This document shows, piece after piece, positions 16,987 through 25,301 of a DNA stretch of 53,409 nt (its first letter is position 1; each line of letters starts with the position of its first letter). The notes beneath the pieces were generated by a model, which ran no database searches, was not told where the DNA came from, and saw only the letters and a program-made list of their open reading frames with translations. The stretch comes from DATHGT01 sp035317605. Its GTDB lineage: Bacteria; Methylomirabilota; Methylomirabilia; Rokubacteriales; CSP1-6. The position numbers and the translations under genes were made by a program. The stretch covers positions 1-53,409 of the forward strand of contig DATHGT010000265.1 of assembly GCA_035317605.1 (NCBI GenBank), written 5' to 3'.

Positions 16987-18164
16987 GCGCTCACGTCCGC
17001 GCACGCGGCGGCCCGGCCCTCGAGGACGGGCTCGAGCGCCGCCGCGATCCGGTCCCACGAGTGGTGAGCGCAGGCGAACCGGCGGCCCCGCTCGCCGAGG
17101 TCGGCGCGGCGCGCGGGATCGGCGGCGAGGGCGCCCAGCGCGTCGGCCAGCGCGCCCGCGTCGTCGGGGGGCACGAGGGTGAGCGCATCGGCCCTCTTGG
17201 CGAGCCAGCGGACCGAGTCCAGGTCGGAGGCGACCACCGGACGGGCGCAGGCCATCGCGTCGAGCACCTTGAACGGCGAGGTCTCGCCGCGGTCGGCGGT
17301 GAACGGCGCCGCCACTACGTCCATGGCCCCGAGCCACGCCGGGACCTCCGCGTACGGGATCTGTCCGACGAAGCGGACGGCCTCGGCCACGCCCCGCTCT
17401 CGCGCGTAGGCCTCCCAGGCCCGGCGCATCACGCCGTCGCCCACGATCAATCCCGTCGCGCCGCCCTCGCGCGGACGCAGGCGGGCGACGGCATCGATGA
17501 GCGTCGGCACGCCCTGGTGGCGATAGCAGAGGCCGACGAATCCGACCACGAAGGCCCCCGGCGGCAGCCCGAGCCGCCGGCGACACTCGGCCGCGTCGGC
17601 AGGGACGAAGTGATCGACGTCGGTGCCGCTCGGCACGACGTGGATGCGCGAGTGCTCCACGTCGTAGCGCTCGGCTAGCATGCGCTCGAGCCCGGGCGTC
17701 AGCGTCACCACCGCGTCGCTACCCCGCACGGCCCGTCCCTCCATGCGAGCGAAGAGCCGCTGCTCCCAGCGCGGACGTCTTTCCACGCGCAGGAACTCGA
17801 GCGTGTCGGCGTTGACTTCGAGCACCACGCGGGCGCCGGTGAGCCGGCGGAGCACGAGCGGCAGCGCGTTGAGCCCGCTGCGGAAGTACACGACGTCGGG
17901 CCGTCGCTCGCGGGCCAGCCCCCACGCCCGCGCCAGCATCGACGGGTACGCAGTGAGCGGGCGCAGCCCGCGTGCGTCGAGCACCGGATACGTCGCGGAC
18001 GCCACCGGGCGCAGCGGCACCCGTCCCGGCAGCGCGGGATAGAGCACGCTCGCGTCGTGACCGGCCCGGGTGAGCGCGGCGGCCAGCTCCCAGAGCTTGC
18101 GAAATCCGCCGGCGTCGGCCCGTAGGCCCGGCTCGTACGAGTAGTCCAGGAAGAGGATCCGCAT
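16983..18164 (-). CDS. GT4-family glycosyltransferase
   Basis: 393 residues, GT-B fold. The N-terminus is MRILFLDYSYEPGLRADAGG. The middle has PDVVYFRSGLNALPLVLRRL and VVLEVNADTLEFLRVERRP. The C-domain has VVGFVGLCYRHQGVPTLIDA, GLIVGDGVMRRAWEA and TSPFKVLDAMACARPVV. The usual E-x7-E motif reads E-x7-D here, since the second acidic residue is Asp. This is a conservative change that may still allow catalysis. It lies 2 nt downstream of the next GT4 gene and its stop overlaps the GT2 start, so the three form one coupled block. Confidence 0.84.
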   Translation of the reverse strand: MRILFLDYSYEPGLRADAGGFRKLWELAAALTRAGHDASVLYPALPGRVPLRPVASATYPVLDARGLRPLTAYPSMLARAWGLARERRPDVVYFRSGLNALPLVLRRLTGARVVLEVNADTLEFLRVERRPRWEQRLFARMEGRAVRGSDAVVTLTPGLERMLAERYDVEHSRIHVVPSGTDVDHFVPADAAECRRRLGLPPGAFVVGFVGLCYRHQGVPTLIDAVARLRPREGGATGLIVGDGVMRRAWEAYARERGVAEAVRFVGQIPYAEVPAWLGAMDVVAAPFTADRGETSPFKVLDAMACARPVVASDLDSVRWLAKRADALTLVPPDDAGALADALGALAADPARRADLGERGRRFACAHHSWDRIAAALEPVLEGRAAACADVSA

Positions 18165-18166
18165 GG

Positions 18167-19228
18167 TCAGCCGGCGAGCGCCTCGTACACGCCCGCGGTC
18201 ACCGCCGCCGTCGATTTCCAGTCGAAGGTCGCGACCCGCGCGAGCCCACGCTCGACCAGCGAACCCCGGAGATCCGCGTCCCGCGTCACCCGCGCGATCG
18301 CCGAGGCGAGCGCCTCCGACGACACGGGCGGGTCGAGCAGGATCGCGGCGTCGCCGGCCACTTCCGGCAGCGACGTGGTCCGATAGGTGATGACCGGCGT
18401 CCCGCACGCCATCGCCTCCAGCACCGGGAAGCCGAACCCTTCGTAGAACGAGGGATAGACGAAGACCGACGCCCCCCGATAGAGGCCGGGAAGATCGCGA
18501 TCGGGCACGTAACCGAGCACCCGCACCCGGCGCTCCAGTCCGAGCCTCGCCACCGTCTCGGGAAAATCGGTGCGTCCGGCGATGACGGTTCCCGCGACCA
18601 CGAGGTCGATCGCCGGGTCGAGCTGGCCCACGGCGCCGAGCAGGGTGCGATAGTCCTTCCGCCGGTCGATGGTGCCGACGTACAGCACGTAGCGGCACGG
18701 CAGTCCATAGGTGGCTCTCACGTCGTCGGCGGTGGCGGCGCCGGCGGTCTCCAGCGGCACGCCCCACGGCGCCACGTGCACGCGCGCCTCGGGGACTCCG
18801 GCCAGCGCGACCACGTCGCGCTTGGTGGCGGCCGAGGGAACGAGCACGGCGTGCGCGCGGCGGGCCGCCCGCGGCACCATGTGTCCCCAGTACCAGCGGC
18901 TGCGCGCGTGCGGGAGCAGCTCGGGATGGCGCGTGGGGGCCAGATCGTGCACGGTCATCACGGTCTTCGTGGGCGTCACCATGGGCCCCGGGGTGCCGCC
19001 GCACACGTGCAGGACGTCGGCGCCCAGCCGCAGGGCGCGCAGCGGCAGCTCCACCTGCTCCCACAGGAGCTGTCGCGATAGCCGCCAGGACGAGGCGCCG
19101 GGCGGCTCGCACGTGAGGTATTGGTGGTGGGGAAAATCGGCGCGCAGGCGGCCGAGCAGATACCGGAGCGCCTTGCCGCTCCCGGTCGGCCGCTCGGACA
19201 TGCCTCGCGCGTCGATGCAGATCCGCAT
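18167..19228 (-). CDS. GT4-family glycosyltransferase, mannosyltransferase-like
   Basis: 353 residues. The sequence MRICIDARGMSERPTGSGKA, then VMTVHDLAPTRHPELLPHA, VPSAATKRDVVALAGVPEA and YVLYVGTIDRRKDYRTLL form the pattern seen in MtfB/WbaZ-type GT4 mannosyl- and rhamnosyltransferases of O-antigen loci. The E-x7-E motif is in SFYEGFGFPVLEAMACGTPV. It is predicted to extend the glycan at the cytoplasmic membrane. The gap to the upstream methyltransferase is 2 nt. Substrate assignment would need biochemical data; mannose or rhamnose are the most likely donors by family precedent. Confidence 0.85.
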   Translation of the reverse strand: MRICIDARGMSERPTGSGKALRYLLGRLRADFPHHQYLTCEPPGASSWRLSRQLLWEQVELPLRALRLGADVLHVCGGTPGPMVTPTKTVMTVHDLAPTRHPELLPHARSRWYWGHMVPRAARRAHAVLVPSAATKRDVVALAGVPEARVHVAPWGVPLETAGAATADDVRATYGLPCRYVLYVGTIDRRKDYRTLLGAVGQLDPAIDLVVAGTVIAGRTDFPETVARLGLERRVRVLGYVPDRDLPGLYRGASVFVYPSFYEGFGFPVLEAMACGTPVITYRTTSLPEVAGDAAILLDPPVSSEALASAIARVTRDADLRGSLVERGLARVATFDWKSTAAVTAGVYEALAG

Positions 19229-19230
19229 GA

Positions 19231-19932
19231 TCAGGACGTCCGCGGGGTGTCTGAGGGCACCCGGGGACGCGCGACGAAGACCAGCACGAGGCACCAGCGG
19301 CGCAGGACGCCGACGCGCGCGAGCCGCTCGTTGACGAACCACGAGACCGCCGGCACCCACTTGGGCAGCAGGATCCTCCGGTCTTCCCTGATCACCTCGA
19401 AGCCGGTTTCATGGAGGAGACGCCGGATGTCGTCCGCGGGCATCCAGCGATGGTCGCCCTCGGGCATCTTCAGGCGCAGCCGCTCGGCCAGGTGGAGGAT
19501 CGACTGCCAGGCCGGGTTCGCGGTCATGACGATGAGCCGGCTCTCGGGATGACAGGCGCGGCGCGCGGAGGCCAGCGCCGATCGAGGATCCCAGAGGTGC
19601 TCCAGCACGTCGACCATCATGATCCAGTCGAAGGCCTCGCCCGGCTCAAGAGCCTCGGCATCCGCCACCCGGAACCGCAAGCCTGGGAATCGCCCCTCGG
19701 CCAGCTTCACCATGGCGGGACTGAAATCCACGCCCATGCCGTAGGCCGGACGGACGGCGTCGAGGAGCGTGCCGGTGCCGCACCCCACGTCGAGGACGCG
19801 CGCCCCCGCCGGGACCTCGCCGCCGAGGATGCGCGCGAGCGAGCGATAGTAGTACCAGGCGCGCCGCTTCCACCCGTCGTACTCGGGCGCCACCCGATCG
19901 AAGTGCCCCCGCACCCGCGTCTTGTGACTCAC
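19231..19932 (-). CDS. Class I SAM methyltransferase, paralogue of the next gene's N-domain
   Basis: 233 residues. It starts VSHKTRVRGHFDRVAPEYDGW from a GTG. SAM motifs are ARVLDVGCGTGTLLDAV, MGVDFSPAMVKLAE, FDWIMMVDVLEHLWDP and SRLIVMTANPAW. The sequence aligns along its whole length with residues 1-220 of the protein at 19937-21352: the HFD..AP start, the LAERLRLKMPEGDHRWMP versus AERLGLKMPQPVQHWLP segment and the DIRRLL/DIENIL segment all match. The two genes are tandem and 4 nt apart, which suggests local duplication followed by fusion or loss of a GT2 domain. It is predicted to O-methylate a sugar. Confidence 0.84.
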   Translation of the reverse strand: MSHKTRVRGHFDRVAPEYDGWKRRAWYYYRSLARILGGEVPAGARVLDVGCGTGTLLDAVRPAYGMGVDFSPAMVKLAEGRFPGLRFRVADAEALEPGEAFDWIMMVDVLEHLWDPRSALASARRACHPESRLIVMTANPAWQSILHLAERLRLKMPEGDHRWMPADDIRRLLHETGFEVIREDRRILLPKWVPAVSWFVNERLARVGVLRRWCLVLVFVARPRVPSDTPRTS

Positions 19933-19936
19933 GCCG

Positions 19937-21352
19937 TCACACGAACTTGATCCGGCGCATGGCCACCAGGCACATGCGGAAGAGGAGCCAGCCGTGACGA
20001 AAGCGCCGGATGTTGGTGGAGCCGTACGAGCGCTCCAGGTAGCGCACGGGCAGCTCGGCGATCTTGAGGTTGAGGCGGGCCGCCCCGAACAGGAGGTCGA
20101 AGTCGCCGAAGGGGTCGAAGTCGCCGAAGTAGTCGCGGTGAGCCGCGATGCGCAGGTAGTCGGAGCGCAGGAGAACTTTGGTGCCGCAGAGCGTGTCGCG
20201 AAACCGCTGGTCGAGCAGGAAGCTGAAGAGCCCGCTGAACACCTTGTTGCCGAGCAGGTTGAGGAACCGCATGGCCTGCTGCTGACGCTGGTAGACCAGG
20301 CGCGAGCCGTTGATCAGCTCCCCGTGGCCGGCGAGCAGCGCGTCGAAGAACCTCGGCAGGTCTTCGGGGCGGACCGTGAGGTCGCCGTCGAGGATCATCA
20401 GCACGTCGCCCTTGGCGTGGGCGAATCCCTCGCGCACGGCGTCGCCCTTCCCCGCCCTCGTGGTCTGCGTGACCAGGCTGATCGCTCGCTCGGGATGATC
20501 GCGGATGGCCGCCTCGATCGCCTCGGCGGTCCCGTCCGTGGAGTGGCCTTCCACGAAGATCAGCTCGGTCCGGCGACCCATGGCCGGCACCCGCTCCACC
20601 GCCGCGGCGACGTTGCCGCGCTCGTTCCGGCACGGGATCACCACCGACACGCTGAGCCGCTCGCGACCGAGCGGCCGGGGCGCGGGCCGGGCGATCACCA
20701 CGTGCATCAGGGCCAGCCGCTGGAGCCCGGGCAGGCGCGCCAGGATGCGGTTGCCCAGGGGAGCCAGGAGGGGGAGCGCGACGGGGCACAGCATGAGGCT
20801 GGCCGTCTTGACCACGTCGAATCCGGACAGGCGGAGGATGTTCTCGATGTCCTGGCGCGGGAGCCAGTGCTGCACGGGCTGCGGCATCTTGAGTCCGAGG
20901 CGCTCGGCGGCGCGGAGCAGCGGCTCCCACAGATAGTTGTAGTAGCTGATGATGATCCGGCTGCGTCGCGCGACCACGTGGTGCAGCTCCGTCAATCCGC
21001 TCTGCACGTCCTCGAGGTTGCCCACGAGGTCGGACAGCACGACGTAGTCGAAGGGACCGGAGAGCGGCAAGCGCCCGGCGTCGCCGACCACGAACCGGTG
21101 CTCCGGGTGTCGGCTCCTGGCCACGCGGACCATCGCGAGGCTGAAGTCCACCCCGACCCCTTTGCCGGGCGAGGCCACCGTCGCCAGCAGGTCTCCGGTG
21201 CCGCAGCCGACCTCGAGGACGCTGGCCTCGGGGGGAACGAGGAATCGCACGAAGCGCTCCAGCTCCGCGTGGTATCCCCGCGCCCGCCGCCGCCAGCGCG
21301 CGCGCTCGGGGGCGAGGGCGTCGAAGTGCGCGCGCAGATCGGTCTGGCTCAC
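19937..21352 (-). CDS. Bifunctional methyltransferase-GT2 glycosyltransferase fusion
   Basis: 471 residues. Residues 1-220 are a SAM methyltransferase (VLEVGCGTGDLLATV near residue 42, GVGVDFSLAMVRVAR, FDYVVLSDLVGNLED). Residues about 228-471 are a GT2 domain (LSVSVVIPCRNERGNVAAAV, ELIFVEGHSTDGTAEAIEAA, DVLMILDGDLTVRPEDL carrying DxD, and GDFDPFGDFDLLFGAARL). The GT2 part resembles dolichyl-phosphate-mannose-synthase-like transferases that charge polyprenyl phosphate with a sugar. This architecture is known from other genomes. If it makes polyprenyl-phospho-sugar, it would feed the GT-C-like membrane proteins encoded just upstream. The GTG start is in a GTGA overlap. Confidence 0.87.
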   Translation of the reverse strand: MSQTDLRAHFDALAPERARWRRRARGYHAELERFVRFLVPPEASVLEVGCGTGDLLATVASPGKGVGVDFSLAMVRVARSRHPEHRFVVGDAGRLPLSGPFDYVVLSDLVGNLEDVQSGLTELHHVVARRSRIIISYYNYLWEPLLRAAERLGLKMPQPVQHWLPRQDIENILRLSGFDVVKTASLMLCPVALPLLAPLGNRILARLPGLQRLALMHVVIARPAPRPLGRERLSVSVVIPCRNERGNVAAAVERVPAMGRRTELIFVEGHSTDGTAEAIEAAIRDHPERAISLVTQTTRAGKGDAVREGFAHAKGDVLMILDGDLTVRPEDLPRFFDALLAGHGELINGSRLVYQRQQQAMRFLNLLGNKVFSGLFSFLLDQRFRDTLCGTKVLLRSDYLRIAAHRDYFGDFDPFGDFDLLFGAARLNLKIAELPVRYLERSYGSTNIRRFRHGWLLFRMCLVAMRRIKFV

Positions 21353-22929
21353 GGCGCCGCGCCCACCCTGTAGACGACGTACGCGCGGTTGGCGAACACC
21401 TCCGCCAGCGGCAGCCGCGGCACCGAGGGACCGGCGAGGACGTGCGTCGCGCCATAGCGACGAGCGGCGGCGAGCAGCGAATCCGGCTCAGCGCCCGCGT
21501 AGGCCGCCACGACGTCGCGAAAGCGCGCGTACCATGCCGTCGCCCTGTCCGCCGAGAAGATGAAGAGTCCCGCATCCTTGGTCGCCACCACGGTGCCGCG
21601 GCGCGCGTACACGCGCAGCGCGGCCGCGTCGGCGGGCGCGGCGAGCAGCAACGCGGTGGGAGGCGTCTCTGCGCGGACCCAGTCGGCCATCTCGCGAAAC
21701 GCGCGCGGCTCGTGCGGCACGAAGGGAAGCGACGGGAGGGGATCGGGCGGCTGACTCGGATTCCACGAGGCGCGCTCACCGAGCCGAATCCCCGCGCCGG
21801 CGAGGCCGCGGCCGAGCAGCGCGTCCCACCCCGCCCCCGTCGAGAGCGCGAGCGCGCCCACGAGCGCGAGGGCGGCGAGACGAGGCGTCCCGCCCGCGGT
21901 CCACACCGCACGGGCGACCGCGAGCACCGGGACCGACAGGAACAGGTAGAGAAATCCGCTGGCCCGGCCGAGCGAGAAACGGGCGAGCGCGGGCGCCAGC
22001 GAGGCCACCAGGGTGGCCATCGTGAGGGTCAGCGCGGCGGCGATGCCCGCAACCGACCAGCGGAAGGCCTGCGGGTCGAGGCAGGCCCGGCTCGCGCGGA
22101 GGGTCAGCGCCAGCGCCAGCACCGGGACGCCGAAGTCGAACACGAGCGGCCCCAGGAAGGCGGGGAGCCCGCTCGGCAGCAGCTCCGGGTTTCGGAACCG
22201 CAGGAACCAGGCCGGCGCTGGGTAATCGGCCAGCAAGGAACCATGGTGCGCGAAGGCCGGGAGGACGCCCAGCCCGATCCCCGCGGCGAGGGCAACGATC
22301 GCGCGCACGCCCGATCGCAGGAAGAGCTCCTGGAGAAGCGCGACCATCGCGAGCTGGATGGCCGAAAGCGGATGGACGAGGGCACACAGACCGATCGCGA
22401 GCCCCGGCCACGCCAGCCGGGACGGGCGTTCGCGGGCTCGCCAGATCCAGAGCAGCAGCCACGGGGCCGCCGCCATGATCACGCTGCGCGCCAGCGGCTG
22501 GCCCATCAGGATGCCCCACTCGGTCAGCCACGCCATCCGGGGGCGGAGCGCGATCAGCCCCGCCAGCAGCGCGACGACGACGCCGCCCGTGAGGGCGCGG
22601 ACCAGCGCGAACGTGCCAAGCGCGAAGACCAGAATGAGGAGCGCCGAGAGCGTGCGAAGCAGCGCCTCGGGCGTGTCCCACCACGGAGACAGTCTCGCGA
22701 GGATCCGCGTGTAGACCAGAGGCTCGATGAGCGGGGCCAGGGTCTGGAATCCCCAGTCCCCCGCGAACAGCGCGGGTTCTCGCAGGTGCAGCGCGGCGGC
22801 GACGTAGAGCACGCCGTCGTCGGCCGACGTCACCGGCGGCGGGGGCGCCAGCCAGAAGCGCCCGACGTAGACGGCCCAGCCGACAGCCACCAGCGCCACC
22901 GCCGCGGCGGAGCCACTACGCGCGGGCAT
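21349..22929 (-). CDS. Polytopic membrane protein, GT-C-like
   Basis: 526 residues with about ten to twelve hydrophobic helices and a soluble C-terminal region (about residues 430-526). Early in the chain, after TM1, is SADDGVLYVAAALHLRE, an acidic pair in the first periplasmic loop, the position used by GT-C enzymes that accept polyprenyl-phosphate sugars. No closer family could be recognised. The ATG at 22929 (MPARSGSAAAVALVA) starts at the first helix and overlaps a small upstream ORF by 14 nt. Next to the methyltransferase-GT2 fusion and another GT-C-like gene, it may be a periplasm-facing glycosyltransferase. Function remains unproven. Confidence 0.68.
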   Translation of the reverse strand: MPARSGSAAAVALVAVGWAVYVGRFWLAPPPPVTSADDGVLYVAAALHLREPALFAGDWGFQTLAPLIEPLVYTRILARLSPWWDTPEALLRTLSALLILVFALGTFALVRALTGGVVVALLAGLIALRPRMAWLTEWGILMGQPLARSVIMAAAPWLLLWIWRARERPSRLAWPGLAIGLCALVHPLSAIQLAMVALLQELFLRSGVRAIVALAAGIGLGVLPAFAHHGSLLADYPAPAWFLRFRNPELLPSGLPAFLGPLVFDFGVPVLALALTLRASRACLDPQAFRWSVAGIAAALTLTMATLVASLAPALARFSLGRASGFLYLFLSVPVLAVARAVWTAGGTPRLAALALVGALALSTGAGWDALLGRGLAGAGIRLGERASWNPSQPPDPLPSLPFVPHEPRAFREMADWVRAETPPTALLLAAPADAAALRVYARRGTVVATKDAGLFIFSADRATAWYARFRDVVAAYAGAEPDSLLAAARRYGATHVLAGPSVPRLPLAEVFANRAYVVYRVGAAP

Positions 22930-23047
22930 GAGCGTCCAGGAGACGGGCTCGACAGAGCGTCCAGTCCGTGGCGAGGGCGGCCGTGAACACGCCGGCGACG
23001 GCGAGACACAGCACGGCGATGATCTCGACACGGTGACGGGCCTTCAC
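22916..23047 (-). CDS. Small single-pass membrane protein (43 aa)
   Basis: A short frame starting at GTG 23047, overlapping the stop of the upstream membrane protein as GTGA, and ending with TAG 14 nt inside the start of the next gene. The product begins VKARHRVEIIAVLCLAV and contains one hydrophobic helix (about residues 8-27) with a basic N-terminus and an Arg-rich C-terminus. Its only support is the tight coupling pattern shared with its neighbours and the plausible helix. It might be a small partner of the GT-C-like proteins or a remnant. No family recognised. Confidence 0.45.
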   Translation of the reverse strand: MKARHRVEIIAVLCLAVAGVFTAALATDWTLCRARLLDAHARA

Positions 23048-24369
23048 GTCGCCAGGGCGGCGGGATCCGGCCGCGCGCGGGTCAGCAGAGGCAGTGCGGA
23101 GAGCACGAGGATGATCGGAAAGAATTCGTAGCGGAACGGGGTGGGCACGGAGACCTGCACGGTCAGCAGGATCAGCGCGAGATATCTCACGCAGGACGGG
23201 AGATCGCGCACCCGACGGTACGCGAGAGCGTAGACGACCGTCAGCAGCCCCGCTCCCACCCACGGGATGGCCCGGCTGAGACCGATGGGATACAGGAACG
23301 TGCTGAGTCCGAAGGTGTGGGTCACCCACCAGCGAGGCCCGTTCCAGCCGAGATCGCCGAACTTCATGTACCAGAGGGGCGTGCCGATCGTGAACTGCCA
23401 GAGTCCCTCCCAGCCGAAGGGCAGCGCCACCGCGACGACGACGGCGGCGGCGCCGATCGCCATCGACCGCCGCTCACGCGGCGCCACGCACCGCCACGCG
23501 TACAGCGCCAGGACGGGCACCAGCGGCAGCACGGTGTGACGGCTCATCACGCAGAGTCCCAGGCAGACCCCGGCCAGCCCCCACCACCGGCGACTCAGCG
23601 CCCACAGCAGAGCCGTCAGATAGAACCAATAAGTCTGCGTGTGACCGATGGCCCCGAACCACACGGCCGCGGGGGCGAGCAGCAGCGCACCCGCCGAGGC
23701 GAGACGGAGCCGCGCGGTCAGCCCGTCGTCGCCGGCGCGATCGGGACGCGCCGGCCCCGACCAGCGGGCCAGGCCGAGCAGCACGGCCGTGGCGAGCGCG
23801 GCCAGCAGGCCGACCAGGCGCAGGTCGACGCCGGCCCACGTCGCGGGGACGTACGGGAGCCAGAGGGCCGGGAGCCACGGGGGCACGTAGGGAAACCAGA
23901 GGTCCGTCGACGCGGTCCCCAGCGACACGGGCGCGCGCCTGACGTCCAGCGCGTCGACCCCGGCCTGGAAGGGGTTCGCGCGGTGGTACGGGTTGCCGCC
24001 GGCGAGGAGCGTTCGGCCGGCGGCGGCGATCAGCGGCAGCATGTCGGCCTGCGCCGGATCGAGCGGCGTGCGGGCGATCGCCGACAGGCGATAGCCGACG
24101 GCCAGGGCGACCAGCGTGAAGAAGATCACCCATCGTGCCGTCACCCCTGGCCTCGGCCCGAGCGCGGACCACCGCGTCGCCCAGGCCGGCGGTCGACGAT
24201 GGCCCAGCAGCAGCACTCCCGCGTTCAGGGCGATGAAGACCACGGTCCCCACGCGGAAGGCGGCCTCCGGGTGTCCGGTCAGGGTCGCGAGCTTCGGGAA
24301 CCAGGAGAGCGCCGCGTAGTCGAGCACGACCACGACGGGGGCCGCCACCTGCTCGAGCCTGAGGCTCAT
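23044..24369 (-). CDS. Polytopic membrane protein, GT87/DUF2029-like mannosyltransferase relative
   Basis: 441 residues with roughly ten hydrophobic helices. After the second to third helix there is PLDPAQADMLPLIAAAGRTL followed by GGNPYHRANPFQ. The aGxNPYd-type pattern with a preceding acidic residue is characteristic of GT87/DUF2029 GT-C enzymes, which use polyprenyl-phosphomannose. LWFPYVPPWLPALWLPYV and AAVWFGAIGHTQTYWFYL are further typical segments. It is probably an inner-membrane transferase adding sugars on the periplasmic face. The ATG start overlaps the GT2 stop (ATGA). Confidence 0.72.
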   Translation of the reverse strand: MSLRLEQVAAPVVVVLDYAALSWFPKLATLTGHPEAAFRVGTVVFIALNAGVLLLGHRRPPAWATRWSALGPRPGVTARWVIFFTLVALAVGYRLSAIARTPLDPAQADMLPLIAAAGRTLLAGGNPYHRANPFQAGVDALDVRRAPVSLGTASTDLWFPYVPPWLPALWLPYVPATWAGVDLRLVGLLAALATAVLLGLARWSGPARPDRAGDDGLTARLRLASAGALLLAPAAVWFGAIGHTQTYWFYLTALLWALSRRWWGLAGVCLGLCVMSRHTVLPLVPVLALYAWRCVAPRERRSMAIGAAAVVVAVALPFGWEGLWQFTIGTPLWYMKFGDLGWNGPRWWVTHTFGLSTFLYPIGLSRAIPWVGAGLLTVVYALAYRRVRDLPSCVRYLALILLTVQVSVPTPFRYEFFPIILVLSALPLLTRARPDPAALAT

Positions 24370-25292
24370 GGTCGCGCGCCGCCGGCGGCGCGCCGCGCCC
24401 GCCGATAGCTTCGCCAGCCACCGAGGGCCCCGTCGAGCAGCGCCCGGTGACGACGCGCGAGGAAGGCGAGCCCCTGGCCCGCGTAGGGACCGTTCATGAC
24501 GTGGCCGCGGTAGAGCCGCCACAGGAGGGGCGCCAGCGAGGCCCGCGGCATGTGGGTCAGCGAGACGTAGACGTGGTTGTGGAAGAAGTCACGGTACCAG
24601 CGGTGCGAGCCGGCTCCCAGGCCGTGGAGATGGCGGTTCTCGCTGCCCCCCGCGCTGCCGTAGAAGTGGTGGACGATGGGGCGCGGATCGTAGACCACCC
24701 GGTAGCCAGCGGCCCGCACGCGCAGGCAGAGGTCGTTCTCCCAGCGAAACGCGTTGCCCGCGATGCGCTCGTCGCCGCCGCCGACCGCGACGAGGACGTC
24801 GCGCCGGAACGACATGTTGGCGCCGGGCGCGGTCGAGACGTCGCAGCGCCGGCGATGCGACCACCCGCTGTGAAAGAACCCCCAGACCGGATCGGCCGAG
24901 CGTGGATCGAACGCGGCCTCCCGCGGACACTCGGCGTCGAGCACCCGCCCGGCCACGCCGCCGATGGTCGCGTCCCGATAGTTGTCGAGGTGGTTCGCGA
25001 TCAGGTCGCGGTCGGGCACTCGGACGTCGTCGTCCAGGAACAGCACGAACTCGCCGCGCGCGACCTGGAGGGCCCGGTTGGCCGCGGCGACCAGGCTCGG
25101 CGGACGGTGCCGAAGGTAGACGACACGCTCACGCACGGCGTCGAGAAACCGTTCCGTCTCCCCGTCGTGCTGCTCGGTCTGGTCGACCACGATGACCTCG
25201 TAATCCGCCCACGCGAGGTCGAGGACGTCGCGGAGCGTTTGGCAGAGCAGCCGCTCGCGCCGGTACGTCGGAATGACGACCGTGACCTTCAT
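24366..25292 (-). CDS. GT2-family glycosyltransferase
   Basis: 308 residues. The N-terminal nucleotide-binding motif is MKVTVVIPTYRRERLLCQT; the metal-binding DxD is in GEFVLFLDDDVRVPDRDL. GANMSFRRDVLVAVGG and FRWENDLCLRVRAAGYRVV carry the acceptor-site ED motif. It matches rhamnosyl/galactosyl-type GT2 enzymes of O-antigen loci in length and layout, without a membrane domain. It is predicted to act at the cytoplasmic membrane face. The donor is not identifiable from sequence. A 9-nt gap separates it from the GT1-like gene upstream. Confidence 0.87.
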   Translation of the reverse strand: MKVTVVIPTYRRERLLCQTLRDVLDLAWADYEVIVVDQTEQHDGETERFLDAVRERVVYLRHRPPSLVAAANRALQVARGEFVLFLDDDVRVPDRDLIANHLDNYRDATIGGVAGRVLDAECPREAAFDPRSADPVWGFFHSGWSHRRRCDVSTAPGANMSFRRDVLVAVGGGDERIAGNAFRWENDLCLRVRAAGYRVVYDPRPIVHHFYGSAGGSENRHLHGLGAGSHRWYRDFFHNHVYVSLTHMPRASLAPLLWRLYRGHVMNGPYAGQGLAFLARRHRALLDGALGGWRSYRRARRAAGGARP

Positions 25293-25301
25293 GGGCGGCG
25301 G

